Source: Collinsella aerofaciens
Lineage (GTDB): Bacteria > Actinomycetota > Coriobacteriia > Coriobacteriales > Coriobacteriaceae
Assembly: GCA_008671285.1 (NCBI GenBank)
Contig: RPYR01000146.1
Coordinates: 1-6,841, forward strand
DNA: 6,841 nt
Direction of reading: 5' to 3'
Positions 5,474 through 6,841 of this stretch are shown here, piece after piece. Made by a program: the position numbers and the translations under genes. Numbering within the stretch: position 1 is the stretch's first letter; each line of letters opens with the position of its first letter. The notes under the pieces are model-generated. The model saw only the letters and a program-made list of their open reading frames with translations, did not search any database and was not told the DNA's origin.

Positions 5474-6556
5474 ATGCGCACAATCGGAATGAGCGACTAC
5501 ACCGTCGGCGAGGATTGCTTTACCGAGCTGCCCGCCGCACTGGCGGAGTACGGCGCGAAGAAAGTCGCCATCATTGGTGGCAAGCGAGCCCTAGCTGCGG
5601 CGCTGCCGGGCATCGAGGCGGCGCTTGAAGGTACCGACGTCGAGATTCTGGAGACGCGCGTCTACGGCACCAACAGTACGCGCGCCAATATCGCCAAGGT
5701 CGTGAACTCCCCCGCTTGCCAGCAGGCAGACGTGCTTATCGCCTGTGGCGGCGGCAAGGCACTCGACACCGTCAAGACAGCGGCAATCGAGCTCAAGAAG
5801 ATTGTCTTTACGGTGCCGACGATTTGCTCTAACTGTTCCGCCGCGACCGCCATTGCCGTCGTCTACAACGACGATGGATCGCTCGAGGGCTATTCGTACC
5901 CCAACCGACCGGCGCACATCTTCATCAATCCCAAGATCATCGCCGAGGCTCCGGCGGAGTACTTCTGGGCCGGCGTGGGCGACGCCCTGTCCAAGCAGCC
6001 CGAAGTCGAGTACGCCACGAGCGCCGGCGACCTGGAGCACACCGCCGGCCTTGGCCTGGCTCTTGCCCACACCTGTTCCGAGCCGCTGTTTACCTACGGT
6101 GTTCAGGGTCTTGAGGACGTTCGTCAGAATCTGTCGAGCGAGGCCGTCAAGCAGATCGCGCTCGACATCGTGGTCAACACGGGCTATGTCTCGAACCTGA
6201 CCAACCAGAACGATTACTACTACAACTCGAGCGTGGCGCACGCGTTCTACAACGCCACCTGCAGCATTCCGCGTGAGGGCACCTACCTGCACGGCGAAGT
6301 CGTAAGCCTGGGCGTGCTGGTGTTGTTCGCCTACACGGGCGACACCGAGAACCTTAAGCGCTATGCTGACTTCAACAAGCAGATGGGGCTGCCCGTAACG
6401 CTTGAGCAGGTCGGGCTTTCCGAGACCGATATCCCTGCCCTGTGCGAGCACGCGCACGCCACCAACGAGTGGAAGCAAGGCAACCCGGAACCCTTCACCG
6501 ACGAAAAATTCGCCGCCGCCATCAAGGCCGCCAACGCCTACGGCCACACGCTCTAG
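5474..6556 (+). CDS. Iron-containing alcohol dehydrogenase family, glycerol-dehydrogenase-like
   Basis: The 360-residue product is a cytoplasmic NAD(P)-dependent group III dehydrogenase, closest by eye to glycerol dehydrogenase GldA (usual length about 365-370). The N-terminal Rossmann-like half carries KKVAIIGGKRAL (29-40) and the dinucleotide-binding CGGGKALDTVK (91-101). The C-terminal helical half supplies the metal ligands: Asp170 in AGVGDAL, His256 in SSVAHAFYN and His273 in YLHGEVV, at the same spacing as Asp173, His256 and His274 of the Geobacillus enzyme. At the position of the GldA motif STDAP, this protein reads SNCSA (119-123), so the substrate-side Asp is replaced by Cys121. This makes glycerol a doubtful substrate; other small diols, hydroxyketones or aldehydes are possible. 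The ATG has AAGG five bases upstream. The gene is transcribed away from ileS, stands alone, and ends in a strong terminator. Confidence 0.9.
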   Translation: MRTIGMSDYTVGEDCFTELPAALAEYGAKKVAIIGGKRALAAALPGIEAALEGTDVEILETRVYGTNSTRANIAKVVNSPACQQADVLIACGGGKALDTVKTAAIELKKIVFTVPTICSNCSAATAIAVVYNDDGSLEGYSYPNRPAHIFINPKIIAEAPAEYFWAGVGDALSKQPEVEYATSAGDLEHTAGLGLALAHTCSEPLFTYGVQGLEDVRQNLSSEAVKQIALDIVVNTGYVSNLTNQNDYYYNSSVAHAFYNATCSIPREGTYLHGEVVSLGVLVLFAYTGDTENLKRYADFNKQMGLPVTLEQVGLSETDIPALCEHAHATNEWKQGNPEPFTDEKFAAAIKAANAYGHTL

Positions 6557-6565
6557 ACCCAGGCC

Positions 6566-6606
6566 AAAACCACCACAAGGGAGCAGCACCTTTGTGGTGG
6601 TTTTTT
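6566..6606. terminator. Bidirectional intrinsic terminator between convergent genes
   Basis: The left arm (6566-6580, starting AAAACCACCACA) pairs with the right arm (6589-6604) around an 8-base loop, with one unpaired base. Six T (6601-6606) follow on the plus strand, so the dehydrogenase transcript ends here. On the minus strand the four A of the left arm read as TTTT, giving weaker termination for the convergent gene, whose stop codon overlaps the plus-strand T-run. Confidence 0.92.
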
Positions 6607-6841
6607 ATTGCTCCAGCATGCTGGGGTCGAACTCGCTAGCCGGGATCACGCGATAACCGTGGCGGAGCAGTAAATCAACGAAGACGCCGTTGCCCGCCGT
6701 AAGGGTGCCGCTGAAGGTTCCGTCGTAGATGCGACCCGCGCCGCACGAGGGACTACGGTCCTGCAGGATGCACGCGGCGATCTCTTCCGGCCCGCCCGCC
6801 TGCTCGCACATATCGAGCGCTCGTTGGGCACCCAGGCGAAA
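6605..6841 (-). CDS. DUF523 / TudS-family protein, C-terminal part (truncated by window edge)
   Basis: The reading frame is open from the right window edge to TAA at 6607-6605, giving 78 residues of the C-terminal half; the true start lies outside. It begins FRLGAQRAL, then has the family signature QDRSPSCG (Cys codon 6745-6743), followed by IYDGTFSGTLTAGNGV and a final LLRHGYRVI segment. SPSCG and the FSGTL-GxGV pattern are typical of DUF523. One characterised member, TudS, is an iron-sulfur thiouracil desulfidase in which this Cys is a cluster ligand. The other cluster cysteines would be in the missing N-terminal half, so the activity here cannot be confirmed. An internal ATG at 6811-6809 is not the start, because the family similarity continues upstream of it to the window edge. 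The gene is convergent with the dehydrogenase and shares its terminator. Confidence 0.88.
   Translation of the reverse strand, partial: FRLGAQRALDMCEQAGGPEEIAACILQDRSPSCGAGRIYDGTFSGTLTAGNGVFVDLLLRHGYRVIPASEFDPSMLEQ

Noticed and set aside
5121..5492. A 123-codon plus-strand open frame over the T-box
   Set aside because: It is the complement of structured leader RNA and runs past the dehydrogenase start in another frame; no ribosome site or family features are seen.
5591..6589. A 332-codon open frame opposite the dehydrogenase
   Set aside because: It shows the same register effect, and its 5' end crosses the terminator hairpin, so it is not a plausible gene.
1..6841. A novel defence, mobile or multigene system
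   Set aside because: No transposase, integrase, toxin pair, repeat-spacer array or cluster of unknown genes is visible. The genes are core or common metabolic families with independent terminators.

Overview
This window looks like ordinary chromosomal housekeeping DNA from a GC-rich Gram-positive bacterium. The best guess is a Coriobacteriia member such as a Collinsella-type gut actinobacterium. The reasons are the high GC content, strong GC bias at third codon positions, a T-box (tRNA-sensing) leader on ileS, and the mix of lspA, an RluA-type synthase, a glycerol-dehydrogenase-like enzyme and a DUF523 protein. The taxon is inferred from composition and gene content; no marker sequence proves it.

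Minus-strand block (1-5372). In transcription order, a weak promoter near 5344-5372 leads into a T-box riboswitch (about 5335-5030). The T-box has an AUC isoleucine specifier and ends in an intrinsic terminator. Isoleucyl-tRNA synthetase (ileS, 4986-2182, GTG start) follows. Its stop codon is followed after one base by a 16-bp inverted repeat (2180-2134) and then a terminator hairpin (2115-2077). Next come lspA (lipoprotein signal peptidase, 1964-1365, TTG start) and an RluA/RluD-type pseudouridine synthase (1365-352). These two share one base (TAATG) and are probably translationally coupled. After 82 bases begins a membrane-anchored family 2 glycosyltransferase, cut by the window edge after 89 codons.

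Plus-strand and right edge (5338-6841). An intergenic stretch of about 135 bases holds the ileS promoter on one strand and the leader of a plus-strand iron-type alcohol dehydrogenase (glycerol-dehydrogenase-like, 5474-6556) on the other. That gene ends at a terminator (6566-6606) shared with a convergent, partial DUF523/TudS-family gene (6841-6605), whose stop codon lies inside the terminator's T-run.

How it works together: ileS is predicted to respond to uncharged tRNA-Ile through transcription antitermination. The genes lspA and the rRNA modification enzyme form a small, common housekeeping pair. The dehydrogenase is a separate metabolic unit. I see no mobile element, CRISPR array, phage gene, tRNA or rRNA, and no evidence of a new multigene system. 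The most interesting features are RNA-level: the complete T-box with a terminator-like hairpin nested in its antiterminator, the large inverted repeat after ileS, and a possible ribosome-site-masking hairpin upstream of the dehydrogenase.
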